From: Marinobacter sp. es.042
GTDB lineage: Bacteria > Pseudomonadota > Gammaproteobacteria > Pseudomonadales > Oleiphilaceae
NCBI RefSeq assembly: GCF_900188315.1
Contig: NZ_LT897781.1
Location: 1,054,001-1,118,000 of the forward strand
Reading direction: 5' to 3'
DNA length: 64,000 bases
The translations under genes and the position numbers were made by a program. Shown piece by piece: positions 18,706 to 27,896 of this stretch. The notes below the pieces were generated by a model. That model searched no databases and was not told the DNA's origin. It saw only the letters and a program-made list of their open reading frames with translations. How positions within the stretch are numbered: the stretch's first letter is position 1; every line of letters starts with the position of its first letter.

Positions 18706-20841
18706 TTAATTGGCATTTTCTTGAGGTGCGTCCGCCTCGGTAACCGGCGTCAAAGGTTGATTGGCGATTACCGCGAGATTATCACTTGCCAGCGGTATTC
18801 TGACTGAAAAACAGGAGCCGATTCCGGGCTCGCTTGTCACATCGATACTGCCTGCCAGTCTCTGGATATATTCCCTGGCCTGATAAGCGCCAATGCCCAT
18901 TCCTGTAAGGCCTTTTGTGCTCTCGAATGGCTTGAACAGCTGGGCGCTGATAAATTCCTCGGTCATTCCGCAGCCGGTATCCTGAATAAAGAGTGCGACA
19001 TTTCCTTTTGCGATTTTCAGCGTCAGCACGATCTCCCCGTCTGGCGGCGTTGCGTCCTGTGCATTCTGGATAAGATGGCCTAAAACGCTGCGTAGCTGTT
19101 CCACATCGGCCTTGATCATGGCGTCGGGCGGAGACCCCTCCAGATGAGGTGCGGGCGCTCTGTGCTGGTGATGTATGACCAGTTCCTTGACCAGTTGGGT
19201 AAGATTGATCGGCCCCAGTATGGCGTCGTCTTCACTGGAGGGCTTGCGGATGTGGTCAACAAGGTTCGACATTTTACGCACCGCATGATCGGTGGTGTTT
19301 ATCATGTCATCGATGAATTCCGGATTATTGCGATGTTTGGGTGCGTTCTTTACCAAAAGAGACAGCTGGGCGATGACCGTCTTCAGGTCGTGAACGAGAA
19401 ACGCAGAGGCTTTGCTAACAGCTTCGAATTGCATAGCACGCGACAAACGGTTCTGCGCATCAGCCTGCGCCAGGAGGTTGCAGGTCTGCCGGGCGACGAC
19501 CTTGATCAGGTCAAAGTTTTCCCAGTTCAGCTCGACGCGGGCATAGGGGTTGCCCAAAAGCGCCAAACCATAAAGTTCATTGCCGAGATATAGAGGAATG
19601 ATCAGCCAGCCATCGGGTGTTTTAGTGATGGCGTCCGGAATTTCCAGCAAATCGTAGCTGACAGGGTCAGCGTGGTACTCATGGAGGTCAACGATCCATT
19701 CGCGCTCACGGAAGAATCTGACCAGCTCTGAATTGCTGTCGATCATGGTGTACTTGGGCGTTGACAGATTCACCGCAGCCTTGAGGATGTAAGCATCCTT
19801 TTCACCGACCAGCCAGATCGCGCCGGCATTACTTTCAACCAATCCTGCCAGGATCCGGATTACCCTTTGAGGGAGCGGAGGATCGTCGCTGAGGTCAGCC
19901 AGTTCCTGCGTTATTTTTAGCCATTCTTCCCGGTAATCGTATTTATAATCAAAGAAATTCTGGCTAATCAGAACCATAAGCTTGGAGCGGATGCGCCGGG
20001 AGAGGAGGAGCGTCACTAGGAAAACGAGCGAAATGGTGAAAAACAGGACCTGGAGGGCATTGCCCCATTCCCCGCCCAGCGCACGAACATAGTAGCCGCC
20101 CAATGCCAGAAATAGCAGGTAGCCACCAGCGAATACGAGCGTTCCGGCATAAAAGACAGCCGAGCGGGATAGTTGAAAGTCAACCGGCTGTTTTCGCGTG
20201 TTAATAACGTTGACAGCGAACAACGGCGTCAACAAAGCATTGACGAATCCGCGGGCGTTCCAGAAAGAGTCTGCAATATGCCCGAAAAGCAGGGCATCGG
20301 CGTACATAAAAAAATCGAAACTAAAAATAGTTGCGATGCCGATGCAGATATACTTGATACTGGAGCGACCGAAGCTGGGTGAGTTACGCCAGATTTGCTC
20401 GACCAGGGACAGCCCGATCAAAGATAATCCGATCTGCCCTAACAGCTTTACTTTCCCGGTGGCTATATCAAGGTCGGTTGTATGCTCTATGAGCCCAATG
20501 CCCAGCAAGACGAACAGGAGGGTACCGGCACATGCGCCGAGTATTTTTTTCAGATTGCCGGTGAGCTGTTTTTCCCTGAGACCATCTTTGAGAAGAACGA
20601 AAAGCAGATAGATCCAGCTTGCGTCCCGAACGAGTTCGACAAGGTAGCGAAGGTTGAACCCGGGGTGCCCCCAGACACTCTGACTGACGAGGGTCAGTGC
20701 CCAAACGGACGTCACAGCGGCTGCCAGCGCAAGTGCACGATCTACTCCGCGTCGTAGATACCGCGTTGCTATTAATACGCCAAGTAGTCCGAACGTAATC
20801 GCAGCCAGTGAGTAGCTGAGTACGTCCATGTTACTGAACAT
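18706..20841 (-). CDS. prsK: PEP-CTERM system histidine kinase PrsK
   Basis: A 711-residue inner-membrane sensor kinase, partner of PrsR. The first 290 residues contain about eight membrane segments. A GAF-like sensor region follows (about 310–450). The dimerisation/phosphoacceptor motif is FLVHDLKTVIAQL, and the ATPase domain has the G boxes DTGCGM and GMGIGAY. A GAGG about ten bases before ATG 20841 supports the start. The gene is 104 bp from prsR and likely leads the kinase–regulator–prsT–xrtA operon. The sensed signal is unknown. Confidence 0.93.
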   Translation of the reverse strand: MFSNMDVLSYSLAAITFGLLGVLIATRYLRRGVDRALALAAAVTSVWALTLVSQSVWGHPGFNLRYLVELVRDASWIYLLFVLLKDGLREKQLTGNLKKILGACAGTLLFVLLGIGLIEHTTDLDIATGKVKLLGQIGLSLIGLSLVEQIWRNSPSFGRSSIKYICIGIATIFSFDFFMYADALLFGHIADSFWNARGFVNALLTPLFAVNVINTRKQPVDFQLSRSAVFYAGTLVFAGGYLLFLALGGYYVRALGGEWGNALQVLFFTISLVFLVTLLLSRRIRSKLMVLISQNFFDYKYDYREEWLKITQELADLSDDPPLPQRVIRILAGLVESNAGAIWLVGEKDAYILKAAVNLSTPKYTMIDSNSELVRFFREREWIVDLHEYHADPVSYDLLEIPDAITKTPDGWLIIPLYLGNELYGLALLGNPYARVELNWENFDLIKVVARQTCNLLAQADAQNRLSRAMQFEAVSKASAFLVHDLKTVIAQLSLLVKNAPKHRNNPEFIDDMINTTDHAVRKMSNLVDHIRKPSSEDDAILGPINLTQLVKELVIHHQHRAPAPHLEGSPPDAMIKADVEQLRSVLGHLIQNAQDATPPDGEIVLTLKIAKGNVALFIQDTGCGMTEEFISAQLFKPFESTKGLTGMGIGAYQAREYIQRLAGSIDVTSEPGIGSCFSVRIPLASDNLAVIANQPLTPVTEADAPQENAN

Positions 20842-20916
20842 CTGCTATAGCCTCGAAATGAGAAAACCGTCAGCAGAGAATAGCTGTGTTTATAAGTCTA
20901 TGTAAGCCCGACATGG

Positions 20917-20949
20917 AAAGGCCAGCGGCATTTGACCGCTGGCCTTTTT
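20917..20949 (-). terminator. Intrinsic terminator after the PEP-CTERM gene
   Basis: A perfect 12-bp stem (AAAGGCCAGCGG pairing across a 7-base loop) lies just beyond the stop of the PEP-CTERM gene. Because the stem ends in A·T pairs, it gives a short T run on either strand. It separates the PEP-CTERM gene from prsK. Confidence 0.85.
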
Positions 20950-20965
20950 GTTGAAGCCTGAGTGA

Positions 20966-21589
20966 TCAGCTTCGGCGTCTGCGGGAAAGACCCAATCCGG
21001 CCAAACCAAGGCCGAGCAGAGCCAGTGTTCCAGGCTCTGGTACCTTGGCAACGACGGATACATTGTCGATGAAATTACCAAGAGTTTCAGTTTCTGGATC
21101 AACAGAGGTGAACATCAACCGGGTCAGCTCATCTGTTGCCGTGAACATGCCAGAGTAGATTGTCCACTCGCCAGTGTTGCTGTTGAGAACCTGCTCATCA
21201 AGATCGGCTGCAGAGACGCTGAAGGACTCCTGACCGCTCCTGGCCCTGTAGGCAAAGCTCAGGTCGTAGCTCTCGCCGATCGTAGTAACGATATCCTGGA
21301 ACAGAGTAAACGCGATGCCTGTCTCAGGATGAGCATTAAGCTCTGCAAATTGGTTCCCATCGGCGGCTTGGACACGATTGAAGCCAGATTGCCAGATTTC
21401 AATATTATTGTCGTCGCTATCCCAGCCAGGCACCAGGTTCGGATCGAAGAAACCCCAGCCTCCGCCTGCCTGTGTCAACTTGGGCGAATCCTCGAAACTT
21501 CCGTTCGTCAGAAGGTTGGCCGACGCTACGGGAGAAAGTATCAGCGTGGCGAGGCCAATCGCAGCTCCCAAACTCTTAATTTTAAACAT
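20966..21589 (-). CDS. PEP-CTERM sorting-domain protein (exosortase substrate)
   Basis: A 207-residue exported protein. It has an N-terminal signal peptide (about 1–24, cleavage after ASA), a beta-sandwich body starting LLTNGSFEDSPKL that resembles carbohydrate-binding exported families, and the C-terminal sorting signal: VPEPGTLALLGLGL, a hydrophobic helix, then SRRRRS. XrtA should process it. AGGAAGGG precedes ATG 21589. It sits directly upstream of prsK and has its own terminator and a sigma-54-like promoter. The body's ligand is not known. Confidence 0.9.
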   Translation of the reverse strand: MFKIKSLGAAIGLATLILSPVASANLLTNGSFEDSPKLTQAGGGWGFFDPNLVPGWDSDDNNIEIWQSGFNRVQAADGNQFAELNAHPETGIAFTLFQDIVTTIGESYDLSFAYRARSGQESFSVSAADLDEQVLNSNTGEWTIYSGMFTATDELTRLMFTSVDPETETLGNFIDNVSVVAKVPEPGTLALLGLGLAGLGLSRRRRS

Positions 21590-21634
21590 GGTCTTCCCTT
21601 CCTAAACTTGTAATGTAATGTCGGGAAGATGACA

Positions 21635-21650
21635 TGCATGGAGCATTCCA
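21635..21650 (-). promoter_or_regulatory. Candidate sigma-54 (-24/-12) promoter of the PEP-CTERM gene
   Basis: On the minus strand the sequence TGGAATGCTCCATGCA has the invariant GG and GC separated by exactly ten bases, close to the consensus TGGCAC-N5-TTGC. The predicted start of transcription is about 35 bp upstream of the ATG. The linked regulator PrsR carries the GSFTGA loop needed at such promoters. Confidence 0.6.
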
Positions 21651-21756
21651 TGTTTTCAACTGTCTGTTTAATAATTGATTTTTTGGGGTCGCTGATTTTG
21701 GGTGTAAAGAAACATGACACAATCGACAGGCCGGCGCGATGAGCTGTTCGGAACTG

Positions 21757-22704
21757 CTAAACCGGTCTCTTATTCTCCCGATAAAACCGGAAAATCTCCT
21801 TCAGTGGCCGCTTCGGCTCAAATCCGAACTCATTAACGAACGCCCGCCCATCAATCACCACCGGATACTTGAAGAACGCCATCAGATAGGACGGAAAGCT
21901 CTTCAGTTTCAAGGTGCCGAGTATCATCTTCGGAACCATCGGCGGAATGGAAGGCACCTGGATTCGCTTGCAGCCACAGAGCTTTAGTGCGTGCTGGTAG
22001 GCCACCCAGTCCTGCGGCGCGACGTTGAATACGCCACGTGTCGGTTTTTTATACGCCAGCACAATGGCGTCGGCCATGTCATCGATATGGATAAACTGCA
22101 TCATGGGTGAAAAGCCCGCCAGCACCGGAGCCCGTTCGCTGCCCAGCAGGGTGCTGATGGTGTTGCGCACGCCCGGCCCGACGATATTGCAGGGTCGCAG
22201 AATAGTGATGTTCAGTTCCGGGTAGCGCCACAAATAGATGTTGGCCAGGTTCTCCAGTTCCACGGAGTCAATCAGGTCGGCGCTGAGCCCGGCGCTCTTG
22301 AGCGGTGCCGCTTCGTCGATAAGCGCTGGGTTGTAGGCCACCGCTCCGTAGACATGGAACGTTGAAAGCACGACCACTCGTTTGATGCCGTACTTGTGGC
22401 TCAGGTCCAGAAGCTTCTGGGTGCCGAGCACGTTGGCGTTGTAGCGCCGCATGCGGGTGAGCTGGCTGGACATAATCCGGCCCATGTGGATCACGCCATC
22501 AAACTCATAGCGCCGGAACAGATCCTCGAACACCCTCTTGTTGAAATCGATGCAGTAGCTGGGGATATCGTCGCCCAGGTAGACCTGTTCGCGGAAATCC
22601 ACGGCGACCAGGTCGCAGGTATCTCGGAGCTGTTCGATAACTTTCTGGGCGAGGGCGCCGGCGGCACCGGTGATCAGAATGTGCGGTCTGCGTTGTTCGC
22701 TCAT
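21757..22704 (-). CDS. NAD(P)-dependent nucleotide-sugar epimerase/dehydratase-like protein
   Basis: A 315-residue extended short-chain dehydrogenase. The N-terminal nucleotide-binding loop is ITGAAGALAQK. The expected YxxxK pair is degenerate: in the catalytic region after STFHVYG the usual Tyr-x3-Lys is not seen, and ELENLANIYLW takes its place, so catalysis may differ or be lost. ATG 22704 shares its A with the stop of the acyltransferase gene (TGATG), so the two are coupled. An alternative longer frame back to 22950 would run inside the acyltransferase gene and is not used. The substrate is not identified; sugar or lipid modification fits the neighbours. Confidence 0.75.
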   Translation of the reverse strand: MSEQRRPHILITGAAGALAQKVIEQLRDTCDLVAVDFREQVYLGDDIPSYCIDFNKRVFEDLFRRYEFDGVIHMGRIMSSQLTRMRRYNANVLGTQKLLDLSHKYGIKRVVVLSTFHVYGAVAYNPALIDEAAPLKSAGLSADLIDSVELENLANIYLWRYPELNITILRPCNIVGPGVRNTISTLLGSERAPVLAGFSPMMQFIHIDDMADAIVLAYKKPTRGVFNVAPQDWVAYQHALKLCGCKRIQVPSIPPMVPKMILGTLKLKSFPSYLMAFFKYPVVIDGRAFVNEFGFEPKRPLKEIFRFYRENKRPV

Positions 22705-23519
22705 CAGAAAAGCCTTTTCCTTTCGCTCAGTCCCTTGTCGATCAACCGGCTGATTTCCGCCTTGACCTTCTCTACGCGTTCGGTGACCTTTTCTTCGGGA
22801 ATTTCCAGGTCGTCGAAGTACATCGGGGCTCCGAAGTTCAGGTGTACCTTTGCCGGCAGAACCACGGGCATGGCCACCGGGGCGTAGGGAATGCCCAGGG
22901 CTTTTGCCAGGGGCTTTATGTTGGCGATGGCCGGGATGGTTTCCTCGCAACCCACCACGCCAACGGGCACGATCGGCGCCTTGTATTTCATGGCCAGGTG
23001 CATGAATCCGTTGCCAAACCGTTTGAGCTGGTAGCGGTCGTGGTATAGCTTGCCCGAACCTCGAATGCCTTCGGGGAAAACAATCACGGCTTCGTTATTC
23101 GCGAGCATCTTGGCGCAGTTGACCGGGTCTCCAAGTACGGCGCCAACTTCATTCAGTAAATTGCCCAGCCAGGGCACGGTTGGAAAAAAGCGTTCAATCA
23201 TGGCCCTTGGAATGCGGGCATCTTTTTCCCGGGAGGCAAGGGCATAGCCAATCAGCAGGCCGTCGATAGGAAGCTGGCCGCTGTGATTGGCAATAATGAG
23301 CACCGGTCCCTCGGCGGGAATGTTTTCCACCCCGTGCGCTTGTACCCGGAAGTACTTTTCGTAAATCTGTTTGGTGAGCGAAAGCCCGTACTTCATGGCT
23401 TCGTTGTTATAGCCCCATGGGTCGTAGCCCAGGCTCCCGATGGGTTTGCGGATGCGGTTGATATGTTGATCCAGTTCCGCGGGAACGAGTCGGGATTTCA
23501 GAAACGATGCCAGGCTCAT
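22704..23519 (-). CDS. PlsC-family lysophospholipid acyltransferase
   Basis: A 271-residue membrane-associated acyltransferase. The catalytic motif NHSGQLPID (HX4D type) and the glycerophosphate-binding motif FPEGIRG are both visible, with a later VPVGVVGCEE block. It would acylate a lysophospholipid or related acceptor at the inner membrane. It overlaps the mutarotase gene upstream by 4 bp and the epimerase-like gene downstream by 1 bp, so the three form one leftward operon. The acceptor is not certain, as this branch is distinct from the essential PlsC. Confidence 0.85.
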   Translation of the reverse strand: MSLASFLKSRLVPAELDQHINRIRKPIGSLGYDPWGYNNEAMKYGLSLTKQIYEKYFRVQAHGVENIPAEGPVLIIANHSGQLPIDGLLIGYALASREKDARIPRAMIERFFPTVPWLGNLLNEVGAVLGDPVNCAKMLANNEAVIVFPEGIRGSGKLYHDRYQLKRFGNGFMHLAMKYKAPIVPVGVVGCEETIPAIANIKPLAKALGIPYAPVAMPVVLPAKVHLNFGAPMYFDDLEIPEEKVTERVEKVKAEISRLIDKGLSERKRLF

Positions 23520-24439
23520 GATTTCCTTCCAATGAATACGCCTAATGTGTGGCTTTGCCCGTTATTAAGCACCCGATAATCGCTGGCTGCATTGGCGGTT
23601 TCGACGCACAGCATGGACTGCCAGGCCGACTCGGGAAAATCCGATAGCTTGGCCGCCTTGGCTGGGCCGGGGTTCCAGACCACCGTTGAGTCACTGCCTA
23701 CGGCTGAGAGCTTGCGGCCAATTCGGGGTGTCACAACCGTAAGGGGTTCGCCGCTCTCGTAGATGCGGTCGGTTTCGCCGTCGAAATACACAGGGCCTTC
23801 CTGGTTGTGGTATTCCCAGTTATCCAGGGTGTCGATGTACTGGCTGTTTCCGAGGCCCAGCACTCGAGTGCGGGTTATGTCGCTGGTCGGCAAATAAGTA
23901 TGGAGCGCCTGGGTAAAGGCCAGCGGATCGTTACCCAGGTTCGTGGTTGTCAAAGCCAGTTGGCATCCGCGGATGGAGAAACTGAAGGTGAGCAGGGCGA
24001 GCGCATGGCCGGCCCAGACATCACTGAAATCTTCATTGGCATCCAGGGACAGGCTGATCTCTACCTCGTGGGCGTTCTCCCGGACATCCTCCAGTTTCCA
24101 GAGCGCGGTACGGGCAAACCCGTGGGCTTGGTCGGTCTGGATGCGTTTCCGCACTTCCGGCGCGTTGCGGGCCGGGTCGCCAAACCAGGGCCAGCACACG
24201 GGAATGCCACCGCGGATGGCTCGACCGGGTTCGTACCGGGCCGCTGCGCTCATCCAGAGCCAGTCAGATTCGTTCTGAGGTTTGAAGCTTGCCAGATGAG
24301 CGCCCTGAATAAACACGGTGGCCTGGAACAAAGGATGGTGGACCTCAAGAGCTTCCAGTTGCCCGATCGTTTTCCAGCGCGTGAAGGACCACTGGCCCGG
24401 CGAAAGTGAGAGCGGTGGCCTGTTACTGCTTTCTGACAT
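23516..24439 (-). CDS. D-hexose-6-phosphate mutarotase (aldose 1-epimerase family)
   Basis: A 307-residue enzyme of the YeaD type that interconverts alpha and beta anomers of hexose 6-phosphates. Typical blocks are GAHLASFKPQ, RGGIPVCWPWFGD, AHGFART and TQALHTYL, with the conserved His residues of the active site. Length matches the family. It is the first gene of the leftward operon and lies divergent from the 2OG-oxygenase gene across 118 bp. Confidence 0.9.
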   Translation of the reverse strand: MSESSNRPPLSLSPGQWSFTRWKTIGQLEALEVHHPLFQATVFIQGAHLASFKPQNESDWLWMSAAARYEPGRAIRGGIPVCWPWFGDPARNAPEVRKRIQTDQAHGFARTALWKLEDVRENAHEVEISLSLDANEDFSDVWAGHALALLTFSFSIRGCQLALTTTNLGNDPLAFTQALHTYLPTSDITRTRVLGLGNSQYIDTLDNWEYHNQEGPVYFDGETDRIYESGEPLTVVTPRIGRKLSAVGSDSTVVWNPGPAKAAKLSDFPESAWQSMLCVETANAASDYRVLNNGQSHTLGVFIGRKS

Positions 24440-24557
24440 GGTTAGCTACTGAGTGAAACCGGTTAAGTGTATTTCCCTACACAGAGAGTAAATTAAAACT
24501 GCCGCTGCGGCGAGAATTGCGCCTAAAATACGTTCAAATTCAGTACGAGGTCTGCCG

Positions 24558-25313
24558 ATGGAAACGCCGGTAATCATTCCGATCAATGATCCCCTTATCA
24601 CACCTTTGCACAGCGCCCAGGATGCGGTGGCGGGCAGTGATGTGCAGCCGATGCATCTCTCGCCGGACCAACAGGCGCCGGTGTCTGAGGACTGGCTGGA
24701 TGAACTGGCTTTGGGGCTGAGCGAGCACGGCTGGATGTCGCTGGATGTGAGGGCGCGGCTGGGCGCCAACTTGTTGGCGGCGCTGAAACAGGAAGTGCAG
24801 ATTCTGGATCGTACCGATGCCATGAAAAAAGCCGGCATCGGGCGCGGGAGTGATCTGGTGCGAGACCGGTCGGTGCGGCGCGACAAGATTGCCTGGCTGC
24901 AAGGCATTACAGCTCCTCAGGCCGCGCTGTTCGAGTTTTTCGAGTCCATTCGACAGGGTCTGAATCAAAGGCTGTTTCTGGGGCTGAAGCGATTCGAGAC
25001 TCATTATGCTACCTACCATTCAGGTGATTTCTATAAACAGCATCTGGACAGCTTTAAGGGCAGGGCATCCCGGGTGGTGAGTCTGGTGCTTTATCTGAAT
25101 GAAGATTGGCAGGCAGCCGACGGTGGCGCCCTTCAGGTTTTCAACCGAGACAATGATCAGGAAGTGTGCGGAACCGTGTTGCCCGAGGCAGGACGAATGG
25201 CCTTGTTCATGAGCGAGGAAATTCCTCACGAGGTGTTACCGGCAAACCGCACTCGCTACAGTCTGGCCTGCTGGTTCCGCCAGGATGAAGTGCCGCTGCC
25301 TTTACAAGGATGA
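24558..25313 (+). CDS. Prolyl-4-hydroxylase-like 2OG-Fe(II) oxygenase
   Basis: A 251-residue oxygenase. The iron-binding HxD is in YKQHLDSF, the distal His in EIPHEVLP, and the 2-oxoglutarate-binding Arg in RTRYSLACWF. The N-terminal 50 residues are variable. Bacterial members often hydroxylate a prolyl residue of translation factors or surface proteins; which one applies here cannot be read. It is monocistronic, followed by the ffs promoter. Confidence 0.85.
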   Translation: METPVIIPINDPLITPLHSAQDAVAGSDVQPMHLSPDQQAPVSEDWLDELALGLSEHGWMSLDVRARLGANLLAALKQEVQILDRTDAMKKAGIGRGSDLVRDRSVRRDKIAWLQGITAPQAALFEFFESIRQGLNQRLFLGLKRFETHYATYHSGDFYKQHLDSFKGRASRVVSLVLYLNEDWQAADGGALQVFNRDNDQEVCGTVLPEAGRMALFMSEEIPHEVLPANRTRYSLACWFRQDEVPLPLQG

Positions 25314-25338
25314 TGCTGACGGGCGTGCTGATTTGTCA

Positions 25339-25367
25339 TTGTAGTGTGCAAACCCTTTTGCTAATAT
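25339..25367 (+). promoter_or_regulatory. Sigma-70 promoter of ffs
   Basis: TTGTAG and TAATAT are separated by 17 bp. The expected transcript start falls about 35 bp before the mature SRP RNA, which fits the known RNase P-processed 5' leader of bacterial 4.5S RNA. Confidence 0.6.
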
Positions 25368-25406
25368 GCGCGCCGCTTTCAGGGAATTGTCCTGAAACGC
25401 CGTTAT

Positions 25407-25519
25407 GGTGGCTCCATTGGTGCCTCCGCAACATGAAACCGTGAACCCGGTCAGGCCCGGAAGGGAGCAGCCGCAGCGGTGGAATTGTGTGCCGGGGTGT
25501 CGCTGATGGAGTCACCCCC
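25407..25519 (+). ncRNA. ffs: Signal recognition particle RNA (4.5S)
   Basis: The universally conserved SRP core is present: GTCAGGCCCGGAAGGGAGCA with the GGAA tetraloop, then GTGTGCCGGGGTGT. The ends GGTGGCTCC and GGAGTCACC pair to close a single long hairpin of about 113 nt. The RNA binds Ffh and targets membrane proteins to the translocon. Its place just before dnaX is common in gammaproteobacteria. Confidence 0.95.
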
Positions 25520-25675
25520 AGTATTTTCTCCTCTCCTGTTTTTTCTTCTGATTATCCTTGATAGCCATGAACTTATGTGCGGCACTTGTGCGTGCGCTTC
25601 CGGGATCAAGTCTGCTTCTTATAGATCTTTGTCCGTGCTAAGGTTAAACCCGTTTTTCACTGCAGTTGGCGGAAC

Positions 25676-27538
25676 ATGAGCTACCAGGTACTTGCCCGTA
25701 AATGGCGCCCACGCACTTTCGAGGATATGGTGGGTCAGGAACACGTGCTCCAGGCGTTAATTCACGCCCTGGAAAGCCAGCGTCTTCATCATGCTTATCT
25801 GTTCACGGGGACCCGTGGGGTAGGCAAGACCACTATTGGGCGTCTGCTTGCACGCTGCCTCAACTGCGAAACCGGCGTAACCCCGAACCCCTGTGGTGAA
25901 TGCTCGAGCTGCCAGGAGATTCAGGAAGGCCGATTTGTGGATCTGATTGAAATTGACGCCGCGTCCCGGACCGGCGTTGATGATATGCGTGAGCTGACGG
26001 ATAACGTCCAGTATGCGCCCACGCGTGGCCGCTACAAGGTGTACCTCATTGACGAGGTGCACATGCTGACGAACCAATCGTTCAACGCTTTCCTGAAGAC
26101 CCTTGAAGAACCGCCGGAACACGTCAAGTTCCTGCTGGCAACGACCGATCCCCAGAAACTGCCGGTCACAGTGCTCTCCCGGTGCCTGCAGTTTAATCTC
26201 AAACGCATGACGCCGGAGCACATCGCAGGCCACCTGCGTCATGTACTGGGTGCCGAGGAAATTCCATTTGAGGAACCGGCCCTGTGGCTCCTGGCCCGGG
26301 CTGCGGACGGCAGTATGCGCGATGCCCTGAGCCTGACCGATCAGGCCATCGCCTTTGGCAACCAGAAGCTGTCCGCCAGTGATGTCAGTAATATGCTGGG
26401 GACCATTGATCAGCGGGATATTGAGCGCATTGTGAATGCACTCGTTGAAGGCGACGGCCCGGCCTTGCTGGCGGAAATCAGCCGGATTTCGGACTTTGCA
26501 CCGGATTACAGTGTGATCCTCGCCGATCTGCTATCGCTCTTTCACCGGGTGACCATGGAACAGGTGGTTCCGGGCAGTGCCGATAACGCCCTGGGTGATG
26601 CCGAGCAGGTTCAGGCTCTGGCTCGCAAGCTGAGTGCCGAGGATGCCCAGCTTTTTTACCAGTCTGCGCTGATCGGGAGGAAAGACCTTACCATCACGCC
26701 GGATGCCCGGATGGGGTTCGAAATGACCCTGCTCCGGATGCTTGCCTTCCGCCCAGGTGCTGACCGTCGAGAGCCGCCGGCCATAAGCTCCGGTGGTCAG
26801 TCTGATGCCTCCGAGCCACGGGATGAGCCCGACCCGGCGCCGACCCCACAGGTAGAGCAAAAACAGCCGGAACCCGAATCCACACCTGAGCCTGAACCCG
26901 AGATCCCGGCCGCTCCGCCCGTTGCGGATGAGGATGCGTCCTGGCTGGCCAGTCTGGATGCACAGGCCGAGGCGGCTGGAGAGTATGAGGAAAGCTATCC
27001 TTTAAGCGACGAAGCTCCAGTTACCGAAGAGCCAGCACCTGTAGTTGCCGCGGAGCCAGTTGAACAGCCGGCCCCGGCTCCGGAACCCGCATTTGTGGAG
27101 CCCGATCCAGCGATGGAACCAGCAGTTGAGCAGGCGCCCGAGCCTGAGGGCGAATTCGTGTGGCACCGGGATTTTCGAAGTCTTGGCATTGTGGGCATGC
27201 CCGGTAATCTTGCCAGTCACGGCGCCATGTCCCGCGATGGCGATGTGATTACCCTGGCCATTGATGAGGGGCACGCCCGGCTGTTGAACAGCAGGCACGA
27301 GGAAAAGATTCTGGCTGCCTTGAGAAACCGCTTTGGCGACTCCATTCAGTTACGCACAGAGCAGGGCAATCCCGGGCCAGACACCCCTGCGGCTTATGAG
27401 GAACGCCAGAGAAAGGCGCGCCAGGAAGCCGCCGAGGCGTCCATTCGCAAGGATCCCGTCGTAAAGTCTATTGTTGAACGATTCGAGGCGCGGGTAGTGG
27501 AAGACAGTATCCGGCCGGCTGAGACAAGCAGGAGATAA
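25676..27538 (+). CDS. dnaX: DNA polymerase III subunits gamma/tau
   Basis: A 620-residue clamp-loader ATPase. Walker A is GTRGVGKTT near 45, followed by the zinc-binding cysteines (CLNC, CGEC, C). Walker B is LIDEVHML, and the SRC sensor is in LSRCLQF. After the clamp-loader domains (about 1–370) comes a Pro/Glu-rich linker (about 370–490) and then the tau-specific C-terminal domain that binds the polymerase alpha subunit. No in-frame A-AAA-AAG slippery site was found in the linker, so a separate gamma product is not evident. ybaB follows after 3 bp. Confidence 0.97.
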   Translation: MSYQVLARKWRPRTFEDMVGQEHVLQALIHALESQRLHHAYLFTGTRGVGKTTIGRLLARCLNCETGVTPNPCGECSSCQEIQEGRFVDLIEIDAASRTGVDDMRELTDNVQYAPTRGRYKVYLIDEVHMLTNQSFNAFLKTLEEPPEHVKFLLATTDPQKLPVTVLSRCLQFNLKRMTPEHIAGHLRHVLGAEEIPFEEPALWLLARAADGSMRDALSLTDQAIAFGNQKLSASDVSNMLGTIDQRDIERIVNALVEGDGPALLAEISRISDFAPDYSVILADLLSLFHRVTMEQVVPGSADNALGDAEQVQALARKLSAEDAQLFYQSALIGRKDLTITPDARMGFEMTLLRMLAFRPGADRREPPAISSGGQSDASEPRDEPDPAPTPQVEQKQPEPESTPEPEPEIPAAPPVADEDASWLASLDAQAEAAGEYEESYPLSDEAPVTEEPAPVVAAEPVEQPAPAPEPAFVEPDPAMEPAVEQAPEPEGEFVWHRDFRSLGIVGMPGNLASHGAMSRDGDVITLAIDEGHARLLNSRHEEKILAALRNRFGDSIQLRTEQGNPGPDTPAAYEERQRKARQEAAEASIRKDPVVKSIVERFEARVVEDSIRPAETSRR

Positions 27539-27541
27539 GCT

Positions 27542-27865
27542 ATGATGAATAATATGGGCGACATGATGAAAAAAGCCCAGAAAATGCAGGAAGAGATGCA
27601 GAAGGCCCAGGAAGAAATCGCCAAGGCAGAAGTGATTGGCGAAGCCGGAGCCGGCCTGGTCAAAGTCACCATGAACGGTCGTCACGACGTTCGTAAAGTG
27701 GACATAGACTCCTCCCTGATGACTGAGGAAAAAGATATTCTGGAAGACCTTCTGGCTGCTGCGGTGAACGATGCCGTGCGGCGCGTCGAGGAAAACCAGA
27801 AAGAGAAAATGTCCGGTATGATGTCCGGCATGGGCTTGCCGCCCGGTTTCAAGATGCCGTTCTGA
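27542..27865 (+). CDS. ybaB: YbaB/EbfC nucleoid-associated protein
   Basis: A 107-residue DNA-binding protein with the usual Met/Lys/Gln-rich N-terminal helix ([19 protein letters not shown]) and the conserved core [21 protein letters not shown]. It acts as a dimer on DNA. It lies between dnaX and recR, the standard arrangement, and shares their operon. Confidence 0.96.
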   Translation: MMNNMGDMMKKAQKMQEEMQKAQEEIAKAEVIGEAGAGLVKVTMNGRHDVRKVDIDSSLMTEEKDILEDLLAAAVNDAVRRVEENQKEKMSGMMSGMGLPPGFKMPF

Positions 27866-27896
27866 ATTCCATCCCGCAGCCGTTCGAGGACCTTTC

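Noticed and set aside
26840..26880. Possible dnaX programmed frameshift at GAG CAA AAA CAG
   Set aside because: The heptamer does not fit X-XXY-YYZ in the zero frame, and no stop or stem with the classic layout follows; the tau product alone is supported.
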